From NCBI RefSeq assembly GCF_037038585.1, contig NC_092520.1, positions 55,332,501-55,396,500 on the forward strand: a stretch of 64,000 bases of DNA, given 5' to 3'. The notes beneath the pieces were generated by a model. The model ran no database searches. It saw only the letters and a program-made list of their open reading frames with translations, and was not told the origin of the DNA. This document shows positions 50,348 to 63,616 of the stretch, piece by piece (position 1 is the first letter of the stretch; each line of letters starts with the position of its first letter). The DNA is from Patagioenas fasciata. Lineage: Eukaryota > Chordata > Aves > Columbiformes > Columbidae. The translations under genes and the position numbers were made by a program.

Positions 50348-50992
50348 GCAGGTGCCCAGCCCAGCAAGGGAGGAGCATTAGAGATGGGAAACTGGATCCA
50401 GTCCTCTACAGCTCCTGAGTTTCACACAAAACCTTAGTGCTTCTTACAGCGAAACATAGTCTGCAGGATGGGAGGGTGTTTTGGGGTGGTTGATTGACAT
50501 TGGAGCTAGAGAACAAGCTTGTGAAAAGAGACTGATTATGAAAGAGACAAAAACTCAGCTCTGAAACCCCGTGGGCACTTTACCAAATTATTTAATGATA
50601 TCTGAGTTGGCAATAGCACCAGAATACTCTTCTGGTATCAGTACAAGACAGATTCAAATGATTCCTCCACTCTCCACTTCAGACAAGTCACATTATAAAT
50701 GCTCTGTTTTCCAAGACAGGATAATTTAAACACATAAAGGCTTTGACTGTTTAGCTTCAGTATATTTTACACAGCTAATACTTTTTAAAGATGGGGTTTG
50801 GATTTAAATAATGAAGAGTTTTTGAGGAGAGAGCATAAGATAACCGAGATTTCCTGGGAAAAATATGTCTCTGATTTTTGCACTATTCAAACAACAAATC
50901 TGAGACTGAGAAGAATATGTGTAGAGAACATCTATATACATGGATAAAGACAAAAGTCCTGATCATACATAATTTGAAACCATTATCCTATA

Positions 50993-51801
50993 TGTCACAG
51001 AGGCACCCCAAAGTCAGTTTTAGGCGGATGACGAGTTCCAAAACAGTCTTCATTCTAGCCGGAAAAGTGCAGCTAATAAATCGACTAGAAACAGGGTTTA
51101 TACAATTAGTTAGCATTCTGACAACATAAAATACAGGTTCAGATATCAGTTGAGGAGATTATCGGGGTACAGCAAAATAAGAATAATGAGGATCCACAGC
51201 ATGCCTGCCCACACTCACAGGAAACAAAACCAGAGCCCTCTGACTCCAGGGTACCCAGAAGAAATAACTACTTGCCTGGGTTAGGTGAGGACTCATTCAA
51301 GGATATATCCAGTAAATTACCACTCACCCAAACAAGGAGGTGAGGCACTCTCAATCCCGGGAAGTCTCCTTAGACAACGTCCCAGCCTAAGGAGAGGGCT
51401 CCAGTTCACAGACCCACAGCTCCGAGAAGACCGCTCCAAAGGGGGCCTTCAGCGGGAACCCCATTTTATAGTCTGGTCAGATCTGGCTATGGGCATTACA
51501 ACATGGTTCAGAAGCTTTGCAGCTACTCTGGGCACCTTGTCTGCTAATGACCATCTCAATTGACTCAGGGTCCTGTTAAGGACTATGTCAATTGACAAAG
51601 GGTCCCACCCCTCTTGCCCCACCAGCTGGTGGAGGTGAAGTCACCCTGCCCCAGGGTAGGGGAGGATGTGACTGACAGCACCTTGGTATCACCCTAGGTG
51701 TGTGCATGGGGACAGGCACAGTGGGGCACAAAAGGTGCTAAAAGAGCCATCACCTGCTCTGTTGAAGGCTCCGTATCTCAGGCGGATGTGCAACTGCCAC
51801 A
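50993..51801 (-). mobile_element. Endogenous retrovirus LTR, minus strand, 809 bp, related to 19521-20645
   Basis: On the minus strand it starts TGTGGCAG (51801) and ends GGTGCCTCTGTGACA (50993), the same termini as the 19521-20645 LTR. Matching internal landmarks are the pre-TATA TCAGATCTGACCAG, TATAAAA (plus 51464-51470), GGTCTTCTCGGAGC, CCCGGGAT, a GTGAGT site (plus 51322-51327), CAGGCAAGT, TGGATCCTC and CTCAACTGATATCTGAACC. The flanking 5-mers CTATA (50988-50992) and CCATA (51802-51806) are a one-mismatch target duplication. The polyadenylation hexamer has decayed. The hairpin array is absent. Probably an older solo LTR. Confidence 0.85.
51464..51470 (-). promoter_or_regulatory. TATA box of the minus-strand LTR
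   Basis: TATAAAA on the minus strand, in the same context as the TATA box at 19804-19811 of the related copy. Confidence 0.7.
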
Positions 51802-51806
51802 CCATA

Positions 51807-53717
51807 AAACAATTTCAATTTTCCCCTTCAGTTCAGTTCATGTATCTCATATTCTGCTCTTATTTTTTAACGTTAGGAGAAATTAATCTGCAAGCACAGG
51901 AAGCAGGTTTTGATGTAGGCACCAGTCTGGCCATAAACATCTGAGCAGGAGTGAGTTGGCCACTTATCCAAGCTTATGTGATATACCTAAGAAGAAATAA
52001 ATTATTTCTTTCATGTTTTGGTTTTGTGATAATAATTCATTTATTATCGTCCACTAACAGGTATATGGCAGAAGCTCTTATATGGTCAGTTACAGCTGAG
52101 ACTAGGGTCCAAGAAACAACCATTAGGGGAAGAACTTTATGCAACTGCATTAAGAATTGCCTTTCGTAGCAGGATTAAAAGTTTTTATTTTATCCTCTGG
52201 GATAAACATGTATAAAATTTTTATTTTGGATCCCCTTGTTAAATTATGTTATGCTCTTACTTAATTCTCCCTATTCGATTTTCTGGTTGCCTCCACTTTT
52301 AGTTAAATCTTAAATACATATTAGAAAAATAATAAAAATATACATAGAATTAACAACTGCAGGTTATTTTCATTGGTAAGTCAAGGTAGAATGGCCGGAA
52401 GGTGCTCAGATGGTTAATAAATCCTTCATTTAAGAGGAGTTAGCTAATTCTGCTTACCGGCCAATGCTGATTATTATTATTGAAAGAATCTATCATCCTT
52501 CCTTGCTACCACATATGGAAAAATAGTAATAGCCACATTTAGGATTTACTATTCAAATTACTGTGCACACAGAAAAAACAAATCTCTCTAACCTATAGAC
52601 AAAAAGGAGAAGACAGTGTCACATTACCCAGCATAGATGTTTCTTCTTTCTCTGGTTCCTCTCCATTTTTATGCTGACATTTTCAACTGGACCTTACTTG
52701 GAAGAAGGAGAGGTTTTACAGTGGATAATGCTTTTTGCCCTTGAAATGCCCAAGTACGTGGACCTTCTTGTATTTTTTTTTCTTTTTTTTTTTTTTCCTA
52801 AGACTTTAAGTGTTATTTCTAGAAATTCAAAAGTTCACCAGTAAAATCCCAAAATCAGTCTGTTAGGATGTTCAGGCCAATTATGACTAAGAGTAATGTA
52901 AGAGTATACAAACCCAGTAAGGTTTCCACAACATGCAAAACACTGTCAAATGTTGTTTAAACATTTCATTTGAAATGTTGTCTTGCACAACCCTTGGATG
53001 TTAACATATGTGATTAAAGTTTAAACTTACACCTAGCACTCTTTAATCGGCTTATAGCTTCCCTCAGCAGTACCAGTGAAAAGGTATACACCAAGACTGA
53101 TGTAATTTATCTGGGTTTATGTAAGTCTGGGCATGACATCTCATTTAAAAGGGGGGTAGCACCTCCTTTTGTAAGCCTGGGAACTCCAGAGGAGCCTTAG
53201 GTGGGAGCACCATGGCCTGTGTTGGCCAGGGCAGCACCTGCACTCAGAGAGGGCAAGGGGCTGCTGGGGAGATAGGCGCAAGTCTAAAATTCACCTTGCA
53301 AATAACGTGAAAGAATTGGGAATACTTCAGTTCACACATACACGGTTTCAATAGTCCGTGCTGTAGCTCCGCTAGTGGTAACAGAGATCCTGTTTTCTAG
53401 CTGTGCTAACAAAGGACCCAAAAGCACCAGGTTTAGCACAGATTCATGCAGACCCCTCATGAGAGCATCGTGGACAGAAAGCCATTGATGATGATTCAGC
53501 AGGAGTTTGGCGTCTCTGCTTTAGGATGATTTCAGCAAACTTGATATTGTTTTTATTGAGTGTAAAAAACCTCAAGGTATACAACATATAAGTACAGCTC
53601 CCTAACCAAGAGGCTCTCTACTCTTTCAGGAAAGATATTTTATATGACTCATCTGCACTGGCTGCTATGCATCCCTTCACTGTCTTATGGGTACTTATAA
53701 ATACTTATCTTGGTACT
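51807..53717. other. Intronic stretch with T-rich run
   Basis: AT-rich. An interrupted T tract lies at about 52769-52797. No exon or repeat family was recognised. Confidence 0.5.
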
Positions 53718-54210
53718 TACTTTGGGCCCGTCACTATAAAAAAGACTTTGAGGTACTACAGAGAGTTCAGAGAAGAGCAATGAAGCTGGTGAGGGGTCTG
53801 GAGCACAAGTCTGATGAGGAGCAGCTGAGGGAACTGGGGCTGTTTAGCCTGGAGAAAAGGAGGCTGAGGAGAGACCTTATTGCTGTCTACAACTACCTGA
53901 AAGGAGGTTGTAGCATGAAGGAGTTTGGTCTCTTCTCCCAAGTAACAAGAGACAGGACAAGAGGAAATTGCCTCAAGCTGCACCAGAAGAGGTTTAGATT
54001 GGATATTAGGAAAAAATTCTTCATGGAAAGGGTTGTCAGGCATTGGAAGAGGCTGCCCAGGGAAGTGGTGGCGTCACCATCCCTGGAGGTGTCTAAAAGA
54101 TGTTTAGATGAGGTTCTTAGGGACATGGTTTAGTGCTAGAGTTACATTATGGCTGGACTTGGTGATCCTGAGGGTCTCTTCCAAGCAAAAAGATTCTATG
54201 ATTCTATGAA
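53718..54210 (+). mobile_element. CR1 LINE 3' end fragment
   Basis: An open frame of about 140 codons matches the CR1 ORF2 C-terminus ([43 protein letters not shown]). The 3' UTR follows and the tail ATTCTATGATTCTATG ends at 54210. Closely similar to the 13440-14415 copy (shared GLEHKSDEE and [14 protein letters not shown] variants), so the same subfamily. Confidence 0.95.
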
Positions 54211-56701
54211 ATACTTTATTTCCCTACCTGTTCAAAAATATTTCCAACAATTGACATTAGGTGTATGATGGGTCTTGCGTCTTGCTGTGCCTTTTTTTTT
54301 TTTTTAAATTGGCCCTGTTTGTCCTTGTCAAAGCTTCTCCATTTACAAATCCTCCAAGAACCTGAGAAGGCTCTGACTATGGCATGAAATAAACCAGGCC
54401 AGGCTGGTATTCAGGCCCGCTCAGGGCACACTTCAGAGCAGACATGTCTTGGGGAAAGCCAGTTGGTGTGACCTAAACCAAGCCATAAAGTCGTACAGCT
54501 GGCGATTAGAAGTTCGAAGCTGTAGCTCTTTGCCTGGATCTTCTTTCTCTAGAAGCATGCATATACTGAAAACTACATGAACTTCTCTAAGACTGCTTCA
54601 AACTCATTGTGTCATTCCAGGCTATATATAAGGCATCTGCCTTCTCCCCATAAAACAACAGCTCTGGTCTGCCAGAAGTGTGGACACAGGCACGCTGCCC
54701 TGGCCGAACGCCCGCAGGGGAATAACTGCCCCGTCAATGTGCCACCGAACAGAAAAAAAGGCATAGCAAGGGCAGAGAACTTTACCCATAGAGATTTTGC
54801 TGCCACTTCTGATCTTTAAAGATCTTAAAAGTAATCCTCTGTCTTTAAAATTCCTTTTAGTGCAAAAGGAAAGCTTCAAATAGGTATAATTACACCACCA
54901 CACATATCACAGCCCAGTATTTAAAAATCACCCTTGAAGACTTTGGCTCTGAGTCTTTATGCAGGTATTTTTCAGACAAGATTGTTCCCTGATCCTTCAT
55001 AGGAGAACAGACAGAAGCCAGGAAGCTTCATGTCATAGATTTATTTCAAATCATGCCTTATAATGTCAAACAGGAGAATACCTCTTTCCAGACTTGATGA
55101 GTGCCCTCCCTGCTCCTGTGGTTCTCTGTCATCCCCAAATCCCATTCTCAAGGGAGCTTTTGAAGACTAAAGGAAGGCTTGCCAGAAGACAAAGCAGCAA
55201 AATCTCCTGACATGAGTAGATTAAGATAATTTAGCCATGGGTTCTTTTGCTCTGTGAGACCTTTCAGACTGGAATAATGTGAGGAGTATTCAAATCTCAC
55301 CTAGTACTACACAGGAGCAAAGAGAACGAGCCAAGTATCTCAGCTTTAGGTGTTGTTATCAAGATCTGGCAGTCTGATCTTGCAAAATTCTTGCCTCTCT
55401 CTCCATAGATTCTTGGGATCTGCTTCCCTCTAAAGGCCATTCAGTGAATTATGGTATTTCCCTGAATGTCAATCAAATCTTTATGCAAAATCAGTTCTCA
55501 GAGGCATTCCTTAGCTGGAGAGGTGTTTGAGCTCTATGAAGGAGAGGAATAAATACTTTATAGGTTACTTCTTCTTGTAAGAGAGCTTAAAATAAGTAAG
55601 ATTTAAGTCACAGAGTTTATAAGCAAGCAGAGGTTTTAATGATAAAATTTATCTAAAACAGAATCTAAAGCATGCATGCTTTTGAAGTAGTATGTTATTG
55701 TACGATAAAGTGAACTTCAAACCTGCACTAGCTTGTCCCAGGCAGAAACTGGGATCTGTCCATCCTTGCTCCCAACCCAGTGCTCAGAGCAGTAGGTGAG
55801 TCTCTCCAAACATGATGGAGCATTTGACCTTGTATTGCTGCAGTTTCACGTGATTCCAGCTAAGGAACTTCCTGGTGTAGCGGAGTTTGGGCAGACTGTG
55901 TTTTATCTCAAAAGGTGAATTGCTCCTTCAGCTGAGAGGCTCAGCCATGAAATCGAGACCTTTAACTGAGCTGTTGCACTCTCACTACACTCAGAGGATA
56001 AAGAGAAGCCCAGGTTGGAGAAGCACACTGAGAAGTTGGTCATTTTCTCTTCTCAGTTAAGAAAACATTTAAAAAAATGAGGCGTTTAAAGTTTACCTGC
56101 TTTTTATTTGAGTAGACCGTGAGAAATAGGATAATCTGTAAGCATACTTGTAATCTGAGTAATAAACATTGTCAAGCAGCATTTAGGCTCATTTTCAGCA
56201 CTGTATAGGTATCTCTGGAGGTGAGGGGATCAGATTTTAGGCAAATTGAGTACATCTCTCCAGTCCTCTCTGCAGGGGGAGCACACAGCAGTTCTACTCC
56301 TGAATTGAATCGGATAAACCAGGGTCTGAGAGAAGGGCTCGTCTAACTTAGAGTCAATGGAACAACTGAGGTATTTAAACATAGGCCATTTTAAAAGCCC
56401 TTAAAATATCTGAGTCTTTCCACAGGCCTGGCAAATATGATAGAGTAGACCCACATCCTGCAGTCAGGGCACTGGAGGATACATTAGGGCAATTAGAATG
56501 GCACAAGCCACATATGCTTAAGTACCTGCATTGCTCCTTAGTTGTTTTGTCTACTGTAAGTGCCCTAACCAGAGAAGGAATCATCCTATGGGATCGCCTT
56601 CTTATCTCTCTGAAAACTATAAGAATCTGCATGACAAATTCGGGGTAAATATTTAAGCTAAATCTGGCAGAGCTACATCCTGCTCTGACATAAGGAAGCA
56701 G
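54211..56701. other. Intronic stretch without recognised features
   Basis: A T run lies at about 54291-54305. A small CpG-containing patch at 54690-54730 lies in an 80-codon frame with no known similarity. Nothing else was recognised. Confidence 0.45.
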
Positions 56702-57392
56702 CAGTATCACAGTATCACAGTATGTTTGGGATTGGAAGGGACCTCAAAAGATCATCTAGTTCAATCCCCCTGCTGGAGCAGGAACGCCTAGGTGAGGTCG
56801 CACAGGAACATGTCCAGGCGGGTTTTGAATGTCTCCAGGGAAGGAGACTCCACAACCCCCCTGGACAACCTGTTCCAGTGCTCTGTCACCCTCACTGAGA
56901 AGAAGTTTTTTCTCAAATTTAAGTGGAACCTCTTGTGTTCCAGTTTGTACCCATTACCCCTTGTCCTATCATTGTTTGCCACCGAGAAGAGCCTGGCTCC
57001 ATCCTCGTGGCACTCACCCTTTATATATTTAGAAACATTAATAAGGTCACCCCTCAGTTTCCTCTTCTCCAAACTAAAGAGACCCAGCTCCCTCAGCCTT
57101 TCCTCATAAGGGAGATGCTCCACTCCCTTAATCATCTTTGTTGCCCTACGCTGGACCCTCTCCAGCAGTTCCCTGTCCTTCTTGAACTGAGGTGCCCAGA
57201 ACTGGACACAATATTCTAGACGGCGTCTCACCAGGGCGGAGCAGAGGGGAAGGAGAACCTCTCTCGACCTATTAACCACCCCCCTTGTAATACACCCGAG
57301 GATGCCATTGGCCTTCCTGGCCACAAGGGCACAGTGCTGGCTCATGGTCATCCTGTTGTCCACCAGGACCCCCAGGTCCCTTTCCCCTACAT
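56702..57392 (-). mobile_element. CR1 LINE 3' end with intact 191-codon C-terminal frame
   Basis: The minus strand is open from 57363 to 56788, covering the CR1 ORF2 C-terminus from [10 protein letters not shown] through [35 protein letters not shown] and EHWNRL to the end. Similarity extends upstream to the GERDLGVLV motif near 57390. The 3' UTR and a tail of ATACTGTG-type repeats lie at 56702-56730. This is the longest uninterrupted CR1 frame in the window and implies a relatively young insertion. It is 5'-truncated and cannot mobilise itself. Confidence 0.95.
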
Positions 57393-60170
57393 GGGCTCCT
57401 TATTTGTGTTTTACCCTCCTCCAGATGCAACATAGTGATTCCAGGTGGCTTCCAGCTGTTTGGGGTCCTGTTCTTAGAGACTGAAGTCTCCAGGTGAAGA
57501 TTTGACCCCACGGCCACTGGGTCTTCACCAAACCCTTCAATGTCCTCACCATCATTGTCCACACTATTTCATTTAGTTCACTTCCAGGATCTCTTTTGGA
57601 GATAACTCATTAATTTGGCCAAAACGTAAACTGGGATGTAATTCTGAGGACAGCAGGCTCCACAAATTGGCTTTACCAGCAGGCAACACCTTCTCCCACA
57701 CATGCCAACATGCTATACTGGGATGTGAAAACCTTATATTCATTTTCATTACATAAAAACACTGAAAAAAAGTCTACCTTAAAACTCATAATTATGTCTT
57801 AGAGCTGTCACTTAGGATCTGGAAGAGATCCAAACCAAACAGCATACAATGAGATCCTGGACAATTTGCTTCAGCAATAGCTAGTGGGTGCATATAAACC
57901 ACCCTGGAAATTTGGCTTGAGAGCACCATCTGATTTTCCAGGAGTGCCTTCAGCTACATGGAGGCAGCCTTTAATTCTTATACCTTTAGGGGATTACCGA
58001 ACCTGTGCATGAACACAACGTTCACAGCAGCCAGCCAACCTGACTCGCAGCTCACACAACACTCGGTTAACAGCAAAGCCATTGCTACTAGGGACCTACT
58101 GAAGATACTGGTCACAAAGGTATTGCAAAGAAAATCCTCTGCAGATCTTCACCCTCTTCAAAGCAGACAGAACAAATAAAAAATTAAGCCACCTAGGTGT
58201 TTCAGGTACTTTGAACTAGATCTGAATCCTGAGCTACTGTTTTCTGAGGGTGCACTTCCTTTGTTCTTCAAGCTGATTTTGAATCCGGGTTCAGCATTTC
58301 TTAAGACTGCTCATCTTTGCTTTATACATCCATGCAGCCAGCCCTCCAGTCCTCTGTGCTTTACTCCTGCTGTTAACGAGAGCTCTGCCACATGCCTCGC
58401 ACTTTTCAAGATCAGCACAAAAATATAAAGCTCATGCAAGCAACAGAACATTCAAACTTAATAAATGAGAAATTGTTAAAATAGGTGAGAGAGCAGATAT
58501 TGCCAAAGGTGTTTTGGAACATGTACAAAACATTAGACATAACCAGTTTTGCAAGACCTGTGTCCGGAGTATCTGCAGAGTCCAAACCTCTGTGAGACAC
58601 TTCTATGAGAACAGAGAACAATATACAGTAAAATGAGATATCCTGAATACAGTTAAGTATTATTTACAGAAAATATTATGTTCTTTGGCAGGTGATGGGG
58701 GCACAAAGAGATGTTAGAAAGGGAAAGGATATAAGACAAATCTTCTACCAAGAAGTTGTTTATAGAAAGAAGTTATATAAACCAAGTAAGTTCTTACCAC
58801 TTACAGAACCAAAGCTGCCTACCACAGTAGCTCAGTGCAGTGGAATAATGAGATAATAATGAGATAAACAGGTTAGTATTTAGGTTTGTTAAAAAGCACT
58901 GTTCAGAGTATGGCTGACTTAGGGGAAAACAGTTCTCAAAGATACATGACAGACCTCAAGGTCACTGAAGATTAGCAGATCAGAGATTTCTTGTTCACTT
59001 TGGTGTGAAGAAAGTACAAATAACTAATCCCATCTCTCCCCAGCCAGGTAGAACATTATCCTGCAAACATGAAGAAAAAGATGCTACCTTCTTTCAAATA
59101 CTGTATGATTGGATGTATCAGGTTGTCAAAGCTGAAAATTAAAAACCTCTAATGTCCAAAAAGTTGGTGCAGGGAGAACAATAATAATTAAATAACTGAT
59201 TCTTTCTCTCCCTACTGTCAAGAGAAAAAAAGAGGGAACTCACCCCACCTATCTCAGACAACTATTTTTGTATATGATGTCCCTCCCCATCTGTTGTCTC
59301 CGTCTTGCCTGTAAGACAGCCTAGAGAATCAGCGTAAACTACCCCTGAAATTTTAGTCTGCTCCAGCTGGGCTAGATGAGACACATCTTAACAGTGCAAG
59401 TTTCTTCAGCAGTGCTTCGTCCTGGAGTGAGGTTGCCCACCTCTCAAAAGGGAGGTTTAGCTACCTCTCTGTGACACTGGCAGATGGTCAGTGTGTGCTA
59501 TTTGTAATGGTCATTTGGTACCTGTGTACCTTCTGTAGCTGCCTGTGCAGATCATTTTCCATCCATAATCTGAAAGCACCGGCTGTAACGTCTGTGTGTT
59601 ACGTTCCCAGAAGAAAGTTCATAGAGGTACAGTTTCGTTAACTTAGGAGCAGTTGATACTAGATGAGTTACCCAAAGTATCACAACAAATGCCTCAGTTG
59701 AGAACTGCTGAAGCAATACCAAGTCAGGGCCACCAAGACCCTTGCCTCGGCTAAGCCGTTTAGATAGCAAAGCCACAAATATTATTCTGATAGTGGGACT
59801 CCCCTCCATCACTCGGTGAAAAAGTTTGAGTTTAGAGAAAGGTTGAAATATTCCTTACAGAAGTACCTCCATGAAAATGCTCAAGGTTAGAGAAATTAAT
59901 CTGTAACACTGCCCCAAATTTGAAGTTCAGGCATTTAACACACGCGTTTCTCCGCAACTTTGCCTTGTTCCCCCTGGTCCCCACAGAGACCACCCATTCA
60001 AAGAGCTAAGCAGAAGGCAGGAGAAGCTCCATGCACTAGTGCTGGGAAGTTTAAACATGAGATTCTTGTAGATCTTGAAGTCCAGCCTGTTATGCATTGT
60101 CTGGTAGATGTCAAATCCTAGACAGAGTTCAGGAGGTTTGGGGCAGTTGAGGGAAAGATCTACTAATTAC

Positions 60171-60197
60171 AAATAAATAAAGAAATAAATAAATACA
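60171..60197 (+). repeat. (AAAT)n-like microsatellite
   Basis: Imperfect AAATAAATAAAGAAATAAAT run directly upstream of the 17-bp repeat. Confidence 0.85.
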
Positions 60198-60222
60198 AAA
60201 GCAATTGAGAAAATATATAGGG

Positions 60223-60304
60223 TTGTGTTTCAAATAGGATTGTGTTTCAAATAGGATTGTGTTTCAAATAGATTTGTGTTTCAAATAGATTTGTGTTTCA
60301 GATA
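60223..60304 (+). repeat. 17-bp tandem repeat, 4.8 copies
   Basis: TTGTGTTTCAAATAGGA recurs at 60223, 60240, 60257, 60274 and 60291. The last three units drift to AGAT or CAGATA at their ends. A small minisatellite. Confidence 0.95.
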
Positions 60305-63260
60305 CTGCAAGGCTCAGATGTGAGAAACAAAGTTATATGGTATGAAGAAAACAAATGCTTTCATGTGCTCAAAATGACCACCAACCAGGTCACGTACTAT
60401 GATTTACTTTTAATTCTGCTGAAACGCTGAAATGTAATAATACCTGGTGAACTGATGCTTGGGAGGTCAAGCAAACCCATTCACCAATTTCAAATAATAA
60501 AAGTAGCATTTACAAAGTACTGCTGAGAGGATCAGATAAACATATAGGGGAAAATGAGCAAGTGGAAAAAAACAATACCAGGCCAACTCAGCTTTTTACA
60601 ATGGCAGGCAGAAAGCAGCTGAACATCTCCCACATACACAGTTCTCTCCCCTGCAAGAACTAAGGCATGTCTCCCACCTGGGAAGCAGTGTGCTGCCCAT
60701 GTCCAGAAAACTCTTGCAGTCATTTTACAGTTACAGTGCAGCTAAGACAAATGAATCCTCAAGAGCAGTAGTAATATAAGTAAGTAATATAAGGTGCACT
60801 ATCATAGGGGACATACAGTTTGCCCTGTAATATCTGAAATTCTTCAACATAACACGGACACAGCTGAGGTGTCTGAAAGAGAAAAAATAAAGAGTAACTA
60901 GGTGGGGTAAAGTTGAACAAGCCAGTACAGAAGGAAGGAGTGATCCATATTCTTGGCTAAGGGCTGTAATTGGAGAAAAAAATAAATACGCAAGAAAAAC
61001 AAAAGTGATGACAGAAAAGTAAAAATGTAGCAAAGGACTTCAGGTAAGAAATGAAGCAGGTGAAAAGCCATTCTCCCCAGAAGAGATGCTGTGAAGTCAG
61101 GTAACTTAGCTGAAGCCATCATGATGGCTTGACCAACAAGCACTCATTAAAAATCCAAGCTTACTCACATGGCGAAGTTCGCAGCAGTAGACCTTACCTG
61201 GGAAAAGCATTATTTTTAGGACAAAACCATTCATACTGGAGCTTCCCTACCACCACACTGAACAGCGATGAAAATTTAAAAAAAAAAAAACAAAAAAACA
61301 AAAAACCAAAACCAGTTCACTTTACACAGAATACATTTGTCTCAAAATCTCCCATCAACTCCTCCCATTCCACACCAAAAAATGTAGAACTCTCTTAACA
61401 AGTGGCAAGAACATGTCCAGAGTTACTCCCAGTGGGCACCTTAGAGGTAGATGTTAATCAGATCCCAGTTTTCCAAGCAGCAAGTGGTAAAGCCCTCCCT
61501 TGTTTCCCCCCTTCACCTCCCATGGAGCACCAGAAGGACTCGGTACCAGGGACCAGAGTGGCAGCAGCCTCCCATGTCTTCCTTCCAGAGGCAGTGAATG
61601 ACTTGATGAACAAGATCTACATTAATAGATATCTGAAGAGATGGCCATAACTCAACCGAGGGCAGTAAGAGGACATGCCAAGGCAAACACATTCCAGATG
61701 ACTTGCAACACAGAGTGAAACTTCACCCTATCATAAATAACACAGTAAATGCGAATGTTGTATTTCCCGAGGTACTGGTCGGACACATCCTTTTCCCTCA
61801 GGAGCAGATGTGGAGGAAACGTAGCGTCCCTGCTCCTTACCCCTGAAAAGCAGATGGGAGGGATTCCTGCTGTGAGGTTGACTGTGTTGCCCACTGATCC
61901 CACCTGCTGTCTGCCTGAGCAGAGAAAGATGCTTCAAAAGCTGCAGCCAGGGCACGCGCAGCCGGTGAATTACATAAATACCAGCAGCTCCTGGGAAGGC
62001 AATGAACAAAGGTGTCCTCCTTCCCCTTTCCTGATGTGACCTTTTCACTGCATTCAAGCCATCTGCAGCACAATACCTTGATTCCACTGTAATTTGAAGA
62101 CATACACTTTCACATGCATAAAAGCCAACCCACTTGTTATGCTGAAAGCAGGTGTTTTTTAGTTGTGTCTATACCTTATTAGTCGACAGCCAGGCTCATC
62201 CAACCACATCTGGAGCAGAAATCATCTAAGAGGAGAGAAATCCTTCACAAGTGTGACCATGGGGTCTGTCCACAGGCAGGAGATGGTGCAGACAGGCACC
62301 AAACTGTGGGCAGTACGTGCAGTTTATTATCAGCCCAGAAAGCTACTCTTCCAGGGGCACAGTCATTCATTTCAACAGCACAACCTCTTGAGCTGAGCAG
62401 TGCTTAGGAGGTGGGACTCACCTCATCAATTTTAGCAGTCTAAAGTGGATGTCCAAAATAATACTCTTCAAATTCCTTCCACAACAAGTGAAAACAGACA
62501 GGTGTCCCCACAGGGCAATTTGTATGAGCTCAACAGGATAGATCACCCTCTGGAGGTGTCCAACCACTAGATATGGAGCTTAGAGTCAGTGGTTTAGGCT
62601 AAATCCTTAAATTTTAGACAGTTAATTTAAGAGGGACAAATCCCATCCAAAAGAAGTAGGTGGCTCAGGCTTGTGGCTCATAGGTGAGACCCATGGTTCA
62701 TGTATTTTGGATTCATCATGGATTCCTCCATATTCACAGCCCTATTAGGTGGAGAGTGAGTTTTTCTTACAAAATAACCATATATTTAATTTTGCTGTGC
62801 TTTCCTAGCTTTGTACCAGATCACTCATAAGTGCTGAGAGATCCTTCCTTAGGGCTTGCTCTTACTTCTCATGCCTGTTTTTTCCCTGCCTACGGGCAAC
62901 ATGTTCTGAAGTGCCACCCATTTCTACATCTCCTGGGTCCACAGAAGCTTTGCTCTTCTGCTTTCTCCCTTTTTTCACCTATCACTTCTGTTTGAGCTTC
63001 TACATCCCCATGCTCCTGTGTTGCTCTTACAGAATATTGAAGTGTGAAAAGACTTATTCCTGCATCACAATGTACAGTTTGGGAACTCACAGGAAATTCA
63101 GTTCCCAAAAATAGATTTTTCCCATCCTTGGAAAGCCTAGGTGCCCCATTGCCAAGGTCCTAGTAGCAAAATACATTCAGGTCCAAGATCAGCAGGAGTG
63201 CAGGAAGCTGAAGTGCCATTCAGGTTGGCAGGAGGTGGGACCCACCACCAATTTGCAGAG

Positions 63261-63616
63261 ACCGGGCCCTTCCTGTAGATGGGCATCATATTTGCCAATT
63301 TCCAGTCAACTGGGACCTTCCCAGTTAGCCAGGACTGCTGATGAATAATGGAAAGTGGCTTGGTGATCGCCTCAGTACCCTTGGGTGGACCTCACCTGGC
63401 CCCATAGACTTGTGTGTCTAAGTGGTGTAGCAGGTCACTCACCATTTCCACTTGGATTATTGGGGCTTCATTCTGCTCCCCATCCCTGTTTTCCAGCTCA
63501 GTGGGCTGGGTACCTGGAGCATAACTGGTCTGACTATTAAAGACAGAGAGAAGGAAGGCATTTAGTATCTCAGCCATTTCCTTGTCCTCTGTCACTGTTT
63601 CCCCTCGCATCCTTTC
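63261..63616 (-). mobile_element. CR1 LINE fragment from the N-terminal side of reverse transcriptase
   Basis: The minus strand gives VTEDKEMAEILNAFLLSVFN, then GTQPTELENRDGEQNEAPII and MVSDLLHHLDT. After a one-base loss and a short deletion it continues TKPLSIIHQQSWLTGKVP and VDWKLANMMPIY. This is the start of the reverse-transcriptase region, lying 5' of the parts seen in the other copies. Both ends are truncated and there is no CR1 tail, so it is probably a remnant of a rearranged element. Confidence 0.9.

Larger units (their letters stand above)
45666..50992. other. Intronic stretch with small tandem repeats
   Basis: Includes a short GT run at about 47454-47466 and the 12-bp tandem repeat at 48213-48244. 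The odd minus-strand frame at 50105-50347 is listed separately. Otherwise nothing was recognised. Confidence 0.45.
57393..63260. other. Intronic stretch with small tandem repeats
   Basis: Contains the AAAT-rich run and 17-bp tandem repeat at 60171-60304 and an A-rich run at about 61278-61306. No exon or mobile element was recognised. Open frames up to 118 codons overlap on opposite strands. Confidence 0.45.

Noticed and set aside
51285..51563. 92-codon frame at 51285
   Set aside because: Lies wholly inside the minus-strand LTR on its antisense strand.
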